Assembly (NCBI GenBank): GCA_019925795.1
Contig: CM034301.1
Span: 42,743,783 to 42,807,782, forward strand
DNA: 64,000 nucleotides
Direction of reading: 5' to 3'
Source of the DNA: Dendrobium chrysotoxum
Taxonomy: Eukaryota > Streptophyta > Magnoliopsida > Asparagales > Orchidaceae
Below are positions 10,393-22,690 of this stretch, in pieces. Every line of letters starts with the position of its first letter. Within the stretch, counting starts at the first letter, position 1. The position numbers were made by a program, and so were the translations under genes. The notes below the pieces were generated by a model. That model was not told where the DNA came from and made no database searches. It saw nothing but the letters and a program-made list of their open reading frames with translations.

Positions 10393-11084
10393 GTAACCAT
10401 CTTTATCCTTTTCGTGTATTTCCTTAGTTAAGTCCCATAAATCCGTTGAACTATGAGATTTAGTAAATCCGAGTCTTACAGCAAAAAAAGGGAAACAGAG
10501 GATTTATTCCACTGTGAGATTTACTAGACGCTCAAATCCCGTTTAGTAAGATTTAGCATAAATCCTGCTCAAATCTTGCATAAATCTTGTTGCCAAATAG
10601 GCCCTTACAAAAATTTATTTTCGAATTTATATGTATAACAATTCAATAAAATTTAAAATAATGATAGCTTGTTTTGATTTTAATATAATTTTTAAATTCC
10701 AAAAACATTAATTAGACTTATATAAAACATTTATATTTATTGTGTGCCAGTACATTCATGAAGGTAGAGAGATAAAAAGTTTAACGTCATAGCTGTGTAC
10801 GAAGATCCAACACACATACAGATTACAAAGCGAGATACAAGAGTCATTAGAGACAGCATAATTTATGTGAAAACTCTAAAAAGGGGAAAAACTAAGAGGC
10901 CCTATCTAGTTGAAATGATTTCACTAGTGTTTGTTTAAAAAGGATGTACTTCCGCAGGAGAAGGTATTGGCTCAATGCAGCAAATGTACATCGTATAGAG
11001 CACATCACATGTTTGGAGTTAGAAGAATCCAATAATATGAGAGGTATTCTCAAGAGAACTTTAGTTTGTTTATTTGGTCGGTAA

Positions 11085-11510
11085 AGCCATAGTCAGCCGA
11101 TGGTGGTTGGAGTGACCATAGTCAGGCAATGGTGGTTAGAGGGACTATAGTAGAGAGATGGTGGTCGGAGGGACCGTAGTCGGGCAACTTTGCTCAAAGG
11201 GATCATAGTCAGGAGACGGTGGTCGGAGGGATCGTAGCCAGGTGACTTAAGAAGGAGGGATCGTAGTCAAGCGATAGAGGTCAAAGGGATCATAGTCGGG
11301 CAACGGAGGTCGGAGGGACTATAGCTAGGTGATGGTGGTTTGAAGACCTTAGTCGAAAGGACTGTAATTAGGCGACGATGGTCTGAGGACCATAGTAGAG
11401 AAATGGTGGTTCGAGGACCATAGTTCGACAACAAAGGTCTGATGACCAAAGTTGGCGGGCGACTGAGGTCGAAAGAATCGTAGTCAGGCGACTGAGGTCG
11501 GAAGGATTGT
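11085..11510. repeat. Minisatellite array A in the LTR (left part)
   Basis: Degenerate tandem units of about 29-32 bp built on GGTCGGAGGGACCGTAGTCG with GGGCGACGG-type joins. Each unit contains a short GGTC...GACC inverted pair. Confidence 0.85.
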
Positions 11511-11516
11511 AGTTAT

Positions 11517-13185
11517 AATAACTGTCATTCAGAAGTTAGGTAATTTGTCTTTCAAAATGATTAGTAATTATAAGTGTTATTAAGTTATTTGAGGCTCAAA
11601 AAATTTGAAGGTTTGGGTTGGGGAAATGGAAATGCAAAGTTTGGATTTTCTTCTGTTAGCGTTGCGGCATTGGATTCGAGCACTTCAGGGATCTAGTCTC
11701 GGGAAAATAATATGTTTTAGATTTTGGAGGAACATTTTGTCTAGGTAGCATCTTTATCATATGAGAAATGGACCCTATGGTATCCAGAAAGAATTGGGAA
11801 GAGTTTGGGAGTTTTCCTTAGTAGTGTTGCGGCATTGGGTTAGCGTTGTGGCGTTCTGACGAGTTATTGCTTTTTAAAAAAATAAATATCTAAAGTCACT
11901 AGCCATGACCCTCATTCACCCCAGCTTGTCGGAGAAGGAAGAAAGGGAGAGGAAGCAAAGAGAAGGAGGAAACTAGGATTTGGATTCCAAAATCTAATTT
12001 TTGTCCTTAAGCCCAGCTTGGGAAATCATCGTGCTCGAGGTAGGCAACCCATGTCTCATTTATGTTTTTAATTCAGATAAGTAAATTGAGAATTATGCTT
12101 TTAAAAGTATTTTTATTTTTAATTTAAAAAAGGTTTCACCTTGCAACTTTTTATATGTTGTTTTATTCATTGTTCTGAATGATTTGACTATAAAAATAAA
12201 AGTTTTCACCAGTTGGTATCTTTTACATTGAGTTTTGGTGATTTTGGAAATTTGATACACTTCTGATTGGAAGTATAGTTAAGAAAGTATGTTATTTTAA
12301 TGTTTTATAAAAGTTTTGCAAATCCAATAATGTTTTGAGATTCTGTATTGGTAACTGAAAAAGTGGGAGTTTTCCCTAAACAAGGAAGGTCATGATTTAA
12401 TTTTTAATAGAATTTGTATTCTAGTTTATAATTGCATTCTACATGCACTTCATGCTTGGAGTTTTGAATTGGAAAGGAATTGAAGCCCAAAGTGAAAGTA
12501 TTATGTATTGGAAATATTTTGTATTAGAAACATTTTGTATTGGAAACACTCTGTATTAAAAACTCTTGGTATTAGAAGTTATTCTGTATTGATTTTTTTT
12601 TTTTGCTCTGCACCTGTCTTAATAGGTGGGATCGAGGTGGCTTTGCTATGCACTTGGGTGACCAAGTAGGAGGTGGAAGATTGGGAGTTATAAGGGGAAT
12701 CAAGGCATTTGCATTATTGCAATTACAAGTTCATTGTAAAATAAATGATAATTTATGATCTTCGGTTCACAAATACTTCTAATATGTAATCGTGGTCTTT
12801 TAAGTCTTTTTATAATTTTGAATTGAAAAATGTCATGAAAATTGGGTTTAACCTACTAAGTCATAGACTCGCACTATTGTTGTTATATCATTTCAGGCAA
12901 AAGTAAATATATTTTTGAGTAGATTCAGTTCCATAGAAAGCAAAGAAATTGGGTCGTCAGGTATTTATGTTTTAGAATTCCATGATATTTATGGTTTGTT
13001 TGACATATTTGGGATATGGATTCTTATATATGATTATTTTGAGATTTTGAATTTATGTTTTATGCACACTGGATGTTTATGTTATATACTCTTCATGTTT
13101 AGTGGCTCTCGTGTATTTATATTTGTGGATGATTAGCTTAGTTTGATTAAGAAATTAGGGTTAAATTTCTCTTTAGATTTTTGGG
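11517..13185 (+). mobile_element. Insert within the minisatellite array, possibly a gypsy-type solo LTR
   Basis: Splits the array into 11085-11510 and 13190-13410. A possible flanking direct repeat AGTTAT occurs at 11511-11516 and 13186-13191. The content is non-coding: GTTGCGGCATTGG twice, a GA-rich tract at 11930-11970, repeated TTGGAAA-ATTTTGTATT units at 12500-12570 and a CCTACTAAGTCATAG motif near 12855, reminiscent of the 3' part of Tekay/Del LTRs. Ends are uncertain. Confidence 0.4.
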
Positions 13186-13189
13186 AGTT

Positions 13190-13410
13190 ATAGTAGTTGG
13201 GTGATAGTGGTCTGAGGACCGTGGTCCGATGACTATAGTTGGCGGGCTACCTAGGTCAAAAGGATTGTGGTTGGATGACAGCTATTTGAGGATCATAGTC
13301 AAGCGAGTGAGGTCAGAGGACTGTTGTAGGCAGGAGACCAAGGTTAAAAGGATCGTAGTTGAGCGATAGTGGTTGAAGGACCATAGTCGGGCAACGGAGT
13401 TCAAATGGCG
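13190..13410. repeat. Minisatellite array A in the LTR (right part)
   Basis: Continuation of the 29-32 bp units (GGTCTGAGGACC, GGTCAGAGGACTG and similar), more degenerate than the arrays at 35462 and 49195. Confidence 0.75.
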
Positions 13411-14707
13411 GCGACCAAGTGGAGACCTGGTAATAATGGTCAAGCAGAGGTTCAATGTTGGTGGCCGAGTTCACGACCGGCTGATCGATGATGGCCAAGA
13501 GACAAGGATTCACGACCGGTGGTGCTTGGGTGGAGCTTCAGAATTCTTCAAGATCTAAAGCTCTCTTGAATCTCTAGCCAAAGGTCCAAGCCTCCCGCCA
13601 TATGAGGAGTGAGGGTCAATTTATATATTTGTGATAGTGGCATGCCTCATAAATATGAAGATGAGTTGGGGCAAATTTGGGGCGTTCCATCGGATGGCCC
13701 ATATTGATCCCCACGATCATAAAACATTTATTCTGCATTTTAAGTCCCTTGATGATATAGAATTAAGCGATATTGGGCTTGTTAGATTTGTCTCATCGAG
13801 CCGCTCAATTTAATTATAAAAGCATCAAATTTAAAGTTTAAATTATCGTTCATTTAATGTTTCGAAGCATCCAAATATGTTTGAAGCCCCTGATTTGGGA
13901 TCATTTAGGCTCAGATTAGATCAATTTTAGTGTCATTGAGTTTGTCTTATCGAGGCAATCATATTGACTATAAGTCAGTTGAAATTGGAGTTCAGATGAT
14001 CACAAATTTAATATTAAAAAATTTCAACATGAATATGCCTTGAGATTTGTGCCAGATCAAGGAGATTTTTTGTTACGCATCAACATTATTATTAAAAATT
14101 ACTATTAAAATTTTAAAAAGATATTATATTAGATTTTTTGGTTACTTTTAATTATATTTTAATAATATTAGCTAAATTTTAAATAGGCATAATAAAATAT
14201 TATAATTTATTGTAATAAGATTGTAATTAGTTGCGCTTTATAAAATAGAATTGATATATCATCAAAAAATTATCTTGATCATGCACGAATTTCAAGGTAA
14301 AATCAAGTTGGAAACTTCCGAAATTAATTCTGGGACCATCCGAACTCCGATTTAAATAAACTTACAGTCGAATTGAACGTCTCAAAAATATGAACCCAAT
14401 GACAGCAAATTCGACTCAATCCGAGCTCAAATGGGTCCAAATCAAAGACCCGAAGCACATTTGAAAAGTTCGAATTATAAATTGGATGATCAAACAATTT
14501 TAAAACGTGACATGCTTATAGTCGAATCGAGCAGCTCGATGAGACAAATTCAACGAGCTCAAGATTGTCAAATTCTGATATCATTAAGACATTAAATGCC
14601 CAGTAAATGGTCCACGATCAAGGGGATCAACATCGGCCGTCTATTCAAACCACTTCCAACTTACCCTTGATCTTCATCCTATTTACTGGTCATGTCACTC
14701 TCAGAAA

Positions 14708-14718
14708 ACTATAAATAG
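14708..14718 (+). promoter_or_regulatory. TATA box of the solo LTR
   Basis: ACTATAAATAG, in the position shared by the family members (minus-strand equivalent near 50213-50227), just upstream of the CCTCATTCCTCAT-type start region. Confidence 0.65.
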
Positions 14719-14804
14719 ACCTCTCATTCCTCATTGAGAGGGACTAAAGCAAGGAAGAGAAGGAAGAGAGATAAAGTAGAGTTTTCTTGCCACCAAACTC
14801 CTCC

Positions 14805-15180
14805 TCGACCACCGTCGGACTTCCACCCTATCACCGACTGACGCCGGACTTTCGCCCGACCACCGACTAACTTCAAACTTTTACTTGGCCACCGACTGAT
14901 GCCGGACTTCAGTCTGGTCACCGACTGCGGTCGAACTTCTGCCCGACCACCGACTAACGTCAGACTTCCACTTAGTCACTGACTAACGCTGGACTTCCGT
15001 CCAATCACCGACTGACGTCGGACTTAACGCCTAGTCACCAATTGATGCCAAACTTTCGCCCGGCCATTGATTGAAACCAAACTTCCACTCGGCCACCGAC
15101 TGACGTCGGACTTCATCTCGGACACTGACTAATGCCAGATTTTTGCCTGACCACCAAGCGTCGACGGATTTCTATCTAAT
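14805..15180 (+). repeat. Minisatellite array B
   Basis: About 12 units of roughly 30 bp on the pattern CACCGACTGACGCCGGACTT followed by CCGCCCGAC. It is the reverse complement of the shorter array B seen at 36200 and 49895. Array A units are absent from this LTR. Confidence 0.85.
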
Positions 15181-15577
15181 CTTCGTTCATCACTAGATTT
15201 CAACCCAACAGTTGACTTATAATCTAATCATCCTCAATTTCAAGGACAAATCGATCACTTGTAATCTATTCAAATACTAGAAGAATCATTTCAACTGAGC
15301 ATGACCCCATGATTTTTTCCCTTTTTTAGGATTTTTCACGTAAAAAATCTTATGTTTTTGAATTCCTTGTTTGTGTGATTGATATCCGTACAACGCTTAA
15401 AAGAAAAATCCTAACTCTATCATTGCGTATATTCTAGCCCGCAACAAGAATAATTAGTATCATGATTGTAATAATTTTTAACTTTTTTTTAATATTATAG
15501 AGTTGTTTGAATGGAATATTAAAAAGTTATTTAAATGGAAATATAGTGTGTTATAAATGCATTATGAAATAAACTTA

Positions 15578-16212
15578 AGGTCTACTTGGTTGTAAGTGTT
15601 ATAGGCATATAATAAATTAGATAGAAGGATTTTAAAATTCATGTATTAAATTAGAAGACAAATAAATTTATAAGTTTTTATTAAGAAATTTAAAATACAC
15701 AACTTAGTTCAATTTGAGTATTTTGAATTCGCTCAAATTTGAAGAATTCGGAATACAACACGTGATCTCTCTGTAACTGTGAATCTTGCACACCCAAACT
15801 CTTGCATGAAGGTGATCGATGATGCGATCACCTGCCCTTATGCACAAATCCTCATCATTGCACAAACATCAATGGTTTATGATGGCATTACAGCCATGCT
15901 CGACCTCCCTTGTGCAACGGCGAACAACAATGCCACAACCTCCACCACATGCACGAACCCTTGCCACCATGCACTAATAATGATCACAAAGCCCAGCCTT
16001 CCTCGTATGAAAGCCCAACCACAATGCCTTAACCTCTAATGAATGTTGATTTACGACCCTCTTTGCCCAAGGTAATTTTTTTCTTAGATTATTTCTATCA
16101 CTTCCAACCAAAAAAGAAAAAAAATAATGTTTTAAATTCTAAATAAATTATCTTTATTTTGCTTCGTATTTAAAATGTACTAAAATTTTAATACTTGTAA
16201 TCAAATAATCTC
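15578..16212. mobile_element. Tourist-like (PIF/Harbinger) MITE with a GC-richer core
   Basis: 635 bp. The left end AGGTCTACTTGGTTGTAAG pairs with the right end, which read in reverse is GAGATTATTTGATTACAAG. It is flanked by TTA on both sides (15575-15577 and 16213-16215). The core (15780-16040) is less AT-rich than the arms and holds an 86-codon ORF without recognisable domain. Confidence 0.6.
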
Positions 16213-16264
16213 TTAATATATTTGAAATGTATTAATATTTTAATACTTCGTATTTAACCCACAG

Positions 16265-16365
16265 CACTAAAAAATTATCTTCTTCCTCCCCAAATCCTCT
16301 TCTTGCATCTTTTTCCAATTGGGTCTGAACGGGTCAATCCAGATGCTAAAACTGCAGATGTCACA
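16265..16365 (-). repeat. Truncated 3' LTR of the gypsy element
   Basis: About 100 bp matching 26320-26431 in the 5' LTR: CTCCCCAAATCCTCTTCTTG here, CTCTCCAAATCCTCTTCTTG there, and the LTR start TGTGACAT when read on the minus strand. The remainder of the LTR is missing. Confidence 0.65.
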
Positions 16366-19300
16366 ACTCTTCACTCCTCAAAAAAAATTTCATCCTCAAC
16401 ATTTCAAAACTGAGATCTAAGGTCACAAAAATAAATCAAAATATAGTTGTCGCATCTCAGACTTTTTTCCAAGTAGTTTCTCTTCCAGTCATGTTCTTCC
16501 GTTGGACTTTAAGCATATGAATCTGTTTACTCCTTAACTTTCTGACATCATAGGCTAGAATCATTTCTAGTTCAGATTCAGATGTACCTTAATGTCTTTG
16601 ACAAATATTCTATTTCTAGAATTAGATATCCATTTTCTCAGAAGTGATACGTGAAACATATTATAAATTTCTGACATATGATTTGACAACTATAACATTT
16701 ATGTAGCTTTCTCAATCCTTTCAACAGCTTCAAATGGTTCAGCATACCTTGGACTTAACTTCCCTTCCTTACCAAATCTATTAATGCCTTTCATCGACAT
16801 GATCTTCATTATACAAAATCTTTTACCAAAAATTTCACAACCCGATGCTTAGCATTAAAATATTGTTATTACTAGTCCTGTATAATCTTTAATTTATATT
16901 TGATCAAATGAATCTTTTCAATAGCATCATCAACTAAGGCTGACCCAATCAGACCCACCTCTGTTAGAGTCCAAGGAGTCATGTACTTCCTACCATATAG
17001 AGCTTCGTATGAAGCCATATATGTACATGCTGTTATTGTAAGCAAACTCGATATGAGGAATGTGGTATTCTCAACTACCACCAAAATACAGAATGTAGAG
17101 TCTTAGAAAATCCTCTATTACCTGTATAGTCCTCTAGGACGGTCCGTCTGTCTGCCAATGAAAAGCCATACTGAAATACAATTTAGTTTCCAAACTTTGT
17201 TAAATAACTCTTCACAGTCTAGAGGTAAACCTATCATCATTGTTAGAGACTATAACCTTTGGTATTCATGTAATTTAATGATCTCATGCATATATATTTG
17301 AGCTAATCTATCTACAAAATTAGAGTGTCACAATAAAATGTGCAGGCTTTGTAAGTCGATCAACAACTCAGATAAAATCATGTCCTTATCTTAACATAGG
17401 GAGACCCATAGCGAAATTCATAGTCACCTCATCCCGCTTCCACTCTAGATTGGGTAACGGCTATAAAAGACCTCATGGTCACTAATGTTATCTTTACTAA
17501 CTAGCAGGCTTCACACTTTGATACAAAATTTACCACATCCTTCTTCAATGCATACCACTAAAATATACCTTTCAAATCACTATATATTTTATTCCTTTAT
17601 GGGTGAATAGTATAGCCTGAATAGTAAGCCTCATGCAGAATCTCTCTCTTCATATCACAAAAAATAGGAACCCACAATCTATTCTTATAGAAGATAATAT
17701 GGAAATCAGATGCACGTAGTTTTAATTTCTTATGAGATCTAATCAAATCAATTAACTTTGGATACTCTATATCTAACTTTTGAGATTCACGAATCATTTA
17801 TTACAAAGAAGGCTAAATAATCATTTGAGCCAATATATCAGAATCCCAATTAGTAGAAGAAATCATCTCCAATTATAATCTCTCAAGATCCCGAATTAAA
17901 GACTTATCAAAAGTAAGCTAAAGAAATGAAACTTTAGAAGATTTCCTACTCAGAGCGCCTACCACCACATTAGTCTTATCAGACTGATATTGAATAGTCA
18001 GATCATAGTCTTTAATTAACTCAAGCAATCTCCTTTGCCTCAAGTTTAAATTATTTTATGAAAATATGTATTTCATACTTTGATGGTCAGTAAAGATCTT
18101 GCATCTGACTCCATATAAGTAATGCCATCAAATCTTCGAAGTAAATACAACAACGACTAACTCCATATCATGTGTCGGGTAGTTCCTCTTATATGGCTTC
18201 AACTGTTTGGAAGCATAGGCTATCACTCTACTGTGTTGCATTAGAACGCATCCCAAACCTCTTAGTGGAGTATCATTGAATATATGAAAACCTTCTATAC
18301 TAGAAGAAAGAGCCAAAACTGGAGCATAAGTCAAATAATCCTTCAATCTCTAAAAAATTAGCCTCACACTCAAGTGATTAAATAAAATCTACTGATTTCT
18401 GAGTCAATCTCGTCAGAGGTAAGAAACCTGAGAAAGCCTCTTTATAAACTTTCTCTAATATCCAATTATACCCAGAAAACTGCGTACCTCAAACACAGTA
18501 GCAGGCATCAGTTAATAAGTGAATGCCTGAACTTTCTGGGGGTCTACAGAGATACCAACACTACTCACCACATACCCAAAAAATACTCTTCAACTCGAAC
18601 TCATATAGATGATGCTGCCTCAAAGTCTCCAAAATAATTCTCAAACACCTGGCATGATCTTCCTCAAAAGTAGAATATACCAAAATATCGTTTATGAAAA
18701 TAATAACAGATTGATCCAGAAAATCTCTGAATACTATTTATCAGATCCATAAAGATGTCTAGTGCATTCATCATCCCAAATGGAATGACTAAGAACTCAT
18801 AGTGTCCATACCGAATATTAAAAGTTATCTTCATTACATCAGCCTCTCTCACCTTCACCTGATAATATTCAAATCGCAAATCAATCTTCAAAAATACAAA
18901 AGACCCAACAAGTTGATTGAATAAATTGTTAATTCATGGTAGATAATACTTATTCTTGATTGTGTCTTTATTTAAATCCTTGTAATAGATAAACATACAC
19001 ATCGTGCCATCCTTTTTCTTCAGAACATGTGTTCCCCAGGGAGACACACTAGGATGAATAAATCCCCTATCAACCAAATTTTGAAGCTCTTTAGGTGTCA
19101 TCCTATATGGAGCTTTAAATATCAGGGTTGTACCCAAAAATATATCAATTCAAAATTATATGCCTCTGTTCAAAGGCAAACTAACTAACTCCTTAGGAAA
19201 TACATCTAGAAATTCTCATACTATCGGGACATTAGAAAGAGAACCAGAATTTAGACTTCTATCCTAGTCATATGCTATAAATACTATGCAACTCTTCTTC

Positions 19301-19402
19301 TATAGTAGAAATAAAACAAGACAAATTAAACACCTCTAGCTCTATGAAATACAAAACTTTTATTGCTTAAAAATAAAGTAACTTACTTTTTTAAGTAATC
19401 AA

Positions 19403-22400
19403 TCTAGGGGTGTCAATATTTGACACGACCTAAACTATGATGCTCCAAAATCTAATTTGGAATATTATTTTTTATCTTTTAATAAATAACAATCAGAGCT
19501 ATTTAATATCATATATCAATAATAAATAACAAAACATATAGTAAATTTTATTTTCTCAAAAGTCTTGTATACTACTCAGGATCTACACAATCATATCATA
19601 ACTACTTTATCTTGAGTATAAAAAATAGTTAAAATAAAAAAAATAGAACCTAAGTAACCTGGGTTAATATCACACTCTTGATCCTCTGTCCTGACCTAAA
19701 ATTATTTAACCACATATAATGAGCTAAAAAGTCCAATAGGTCACCAAAACTTACAACTGAATTCAAAGCATGGTAAAGAAGCAATATGCATGTCAACAGT
19801 CAAATCATAACATTAGCATTCATATGATCATTGAATCAATATAAAATAATAAAATTGTACAGCACAAAAATATTAAATAAGTATGAGTGTCAAATCACTA
19901 AAGCAATTATCAATATAACTACTATAATTAATAGATAAATTATATAGAGCGATAAAATTAAATCATCAATAAAGAATGTCAAAATCAAATCAATGTTGTA
20001 AAATCATATATGAGTATACACATGATATCCAGTTATTCTATATCAGTATTAAATCAATATCTTAATCACATGCTCAATATATCTTATATATCACGTGCTC
20101 AATGAATATATCATGCTTTTTATATTAATAAATCAACAACAGTGCTAATAATAAATCCATACAGTAATATAAATAATATCTCAATAACATTCATCTAAGT
20201 AGTCATACTAAACAAATAAGAATTTTGACTATCACGATATTTTTCAGTATTATATCAGTGTCAGTAAATTGTTGGCTTAGTAAACAGAGTCATCATTCTT
20301 TGCCCGTCGACATCGTAATCATCTTCTTATAACTCCTAATCAGTATATCACATGAATCAGTAGAGGATAACACCACATTATAGTATTTAAAGGAAATTAT
20401 GTCGGCCCACGATCCTATACAGGTCAATTAGTCTCCAACCAACGGGTCAACAAGTTTTTATTTATTTTTAACACACACATATTTTTTTATCACATTATTA
20501 TAACAGTAATAGCGACCAGTTATTACTCAATTATATATTTACATTCATTTTCAATTCATTATAGTAAATAAAATATAATTGAGTTTAATTCAGAAAATGT
20601 CAAAATATCCTAATGGAAGGCAATAAAAATCAAACTGAGCAAAAATTCATATTTTTAGAATTTAACAAAATTATCTGATATTGCATAAAATAATATTCTC
20701 AAGCTTTAGTTGAACTAAATTAATATTTTTAGACTTCAAAATAAATTTATGAGTAGGCAAAAATTATTGTATTTTTAAAATCCCCTGGTAAAAAATCATA
20801 AATAAATACTCAAAATATTCATGATCTTAATCTCTATAATATATAACAAGTTACACGGTGAAAGTTTTACCATTATAAAATTATTCTCTTTTTTTGTTAA
20901 CAAAAACATAAATTTGACTTGAAAATATTAAAAACACAAAATCATTGAAATCAGAAATAACGTAAAGGTTCCTTACAACGAGATAAGTAAATCTCTCAAC
21001 TGATTCGATTGACAAAAATCGCTCTGCAACCTTTAAATCCTAGTTTTTTAATCTCTCTCTTCTCTTTTCTCTCTACTTTCACTTAAATCTTCTCTGTTAG
21101 CCGAATCAATAGGGAATTAATAGGGAAAATTAAATGAAAAAGCTTATCTCATGAGATGACTTATATTGGATTTTTTTATAAAATAATAATATATTATTTA
21201 ATATGATTACTTAGTTTATTCAATTTTCAATAGAAAATTCATATAAATCTAATTGGGACTTTAAAAATTATAAAAAAATATTTATAAAATAAATTATTTT
21301 ATTTTAAAAATATTGATGAAATTAGTTTACAAAATAGATATTTGAAAATCCCAAAATCCCTACTTGTATTGATAGGTGCTAATTTCTTAAGGATTTTCAC
21401 CAGCATTAAAAAATTACGAAAAAATTCGTGCAAGTAAAATAATACAATAAAAATGTTATGGCGAAGACGATTTGTGATTTGAACTTATATTGACTCCTAA
21501 AAAAAATTACCTGAGTCAACATACGAGCTAGTACACAAACCTAACCAAAAAATTCCAGGTTATGGTCAACCCGTTTCGCAAACAGGTCAGATTCAAGTTG
21601 CAAAATTCAACTTGTTTGAAAAAGTAGGTCGGGTCTGAGTTAACCCGCTAACCCAAAGTTGATCTGAACTGACCCAGACTGACCTTTTCCATCGCCTCTG
21701 TAACTCCTCGATCTCCTGCTCCTCTCTGATTTGTACACCTCAGAAGAGCAAGAGCCGACCCGCTCCTCTCTCCCTTCTCCTCTAACCTGAAGCTTTAAAA
21801 GGAATTAATTCACAGTGATGACTATGGTTACAAGAAGGGATGTCATTACAACAATTCACAATAGGGTGGTCTATCCAAGTAAGCAGAGGTTAGATTTATT
21901 CCATTGTCATTATTTCAACAACAAAAGTACTATTTTTTAGTCTTTAATATTTTGTCTTGTGTGCTTTTTTGTTTAGGTATTTCTTGGTTTTTTATGTAAA
22001 TGATAGAAAGATACATGCATTTCAAATATGCATGCACAAGTCATATGTCGACCATCCGATTGAAAAGTTTGTTGAAATTGCAGCTATTTGAATACTTTAG
22101 TGTTGTATGAATGGCTTTGTTCTCATTGATATCTGAATTGATATTTGGTTTGCCCAAACGTTTAGAAAAAAATCCATCATGCTTCCTGTTAAAGAAATTC
22201 AGGATCTTGAGGTTCAAAATTGGGTTTATTGTGACAAGTTGCTACGATGAATTACTGCAAATACACATTTTTAGAGTGTAAATGCAGCCTTAGATTTATA
22301 AGATTTGCAGTAAGTGTATGTATTGAACGAAGAATATTGATGGGAATGTGAGGTTTATTGTGACTGCTTTGCAATATTCAGATTTTGAAAGTGCTTTTAT

Positions 22401-22690
22401 TTTTTAGATTCAATAAGTTTATGAATGACTGCTTTTAAGCATGGTACAAGTTTTTATTTTCGTAGATGACAACACACTTTACTGGATATCTATCATAGTT
22501 CTAGTAGAGCAGGTATCACAAACAGGTTGGTGGGTCGTGTCAGGTTGAACCGGGTTAGAAGCAGGTCGAGTTTGGGTCGAGTCAATTAGTGTCGAGTTAG
22601 TTTTAGGTTGAACCCAAACCCAATCTATGCCCTAAATCAATTTGAGCCTCGTACCGACTCAACTAGTCCATACCCAAAATAATATCATAT
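19403..22690. mobile_element. hAT-like non-autonomous element inserted in the gypsy RT/protease interval
   Basis: The left end TAGGGGTGTCAATATTTGAC matches that of the element at 24579. The body has GGTCAACCCGTTT, GTCGGGTCTGAGTTAACCC and GGTTGAACCGGGTTAG words typical of this repeat type. The right end (about 22690) is not clearly preserved. Gypsy coding sequence stops at about 19400 and resumes at about 22700. A solo LTR sits within it at 19436-21535. Confidence 0.55.
19436..21535 (-). mobile_element. Solo LTR (same family as 51544-53704), minus orientation
   Basis: About 2.1 kb, reverse complement of the LTR at 51544: shared words include GTGATTTGAACTTATATTGA (AATATAAGTCCAAATCAC in the other), CTTTAGTTGAACTAAATTAATA and CTCTATAATATATAACAAG. 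Near-perfect flanks TAAAC (19431-19435) and CAAAC (21536-21540) suggest a 5-bp target duplication with one substitution. The 5' LTR at 24371 is a diverged relative. Confidence 0.7.

Larger units (their letters stand above)
9301..10740. other. AT-rich intergenic spacer
   Basis: Very AT-rich DNA with runs of TTAATTA. It contains the tRNA-like segment at 9803 and, near 10589-10605, a CAAATAGGCCCTTAC end typical of small non-autonomous DNA transposons, whose left end could not be placed. No gene is supported. Confidence 0.6.
10741..14082 (-). mobile_element. Minisatellite-bearing LTR, minus orientation, interrupted
   Basis: Shares the U5-side words with the LTRs at 35140 and 48854: TGTACGAAGATCCAACA, then a GTGAAAACTC-AAAAAGGGGAAAAA block, ACTAGTGTTTG and GTCGGAGGGACC minisatellites. 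The U3-side words (CATCGAGCCGCTC, the GATCCCC-GATCAT block, GCCAGATCAAGGAGATTTTTTG) lead to an end at about 14082. It is 3.3 kb because of a 1.67-kb insert at 11517-13185. No clear target duplication was found, and no internal region or second LTR adjoins it, so it is a solo LTR or a fragment. Confidence 0.7.
14252..15446 (+). mobile_element. Solo LTR of the minisatellite-bearing family, plus orientation
   Basis: 1195 bp from TGATATATCATCAAAAA to a CCCGCAACA end, flanked by a perfect 5-bp duplication AGAAT (14247-14251 and 15447-15451). It is the reverse-complement counterpart of the LTRs at 35140 and 48854: GATCAAGGGGATCAACATC, a TATA box, a GAGTTTTCTTGCCACCAAAC block, minisatellite units and a TTTTTCACGTAAAAAATC block near the U5 end. 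No internal domain adjoins, so it is a solo LTR. Confidence 0.85.

Noticed and set aside
15779..16039. 86-codon open frame taken as a possible small gene
   Set aside because: It lies wholly inside a MITE with inverted ends and TTA flanks, so it was reported as element core rather than a gene.
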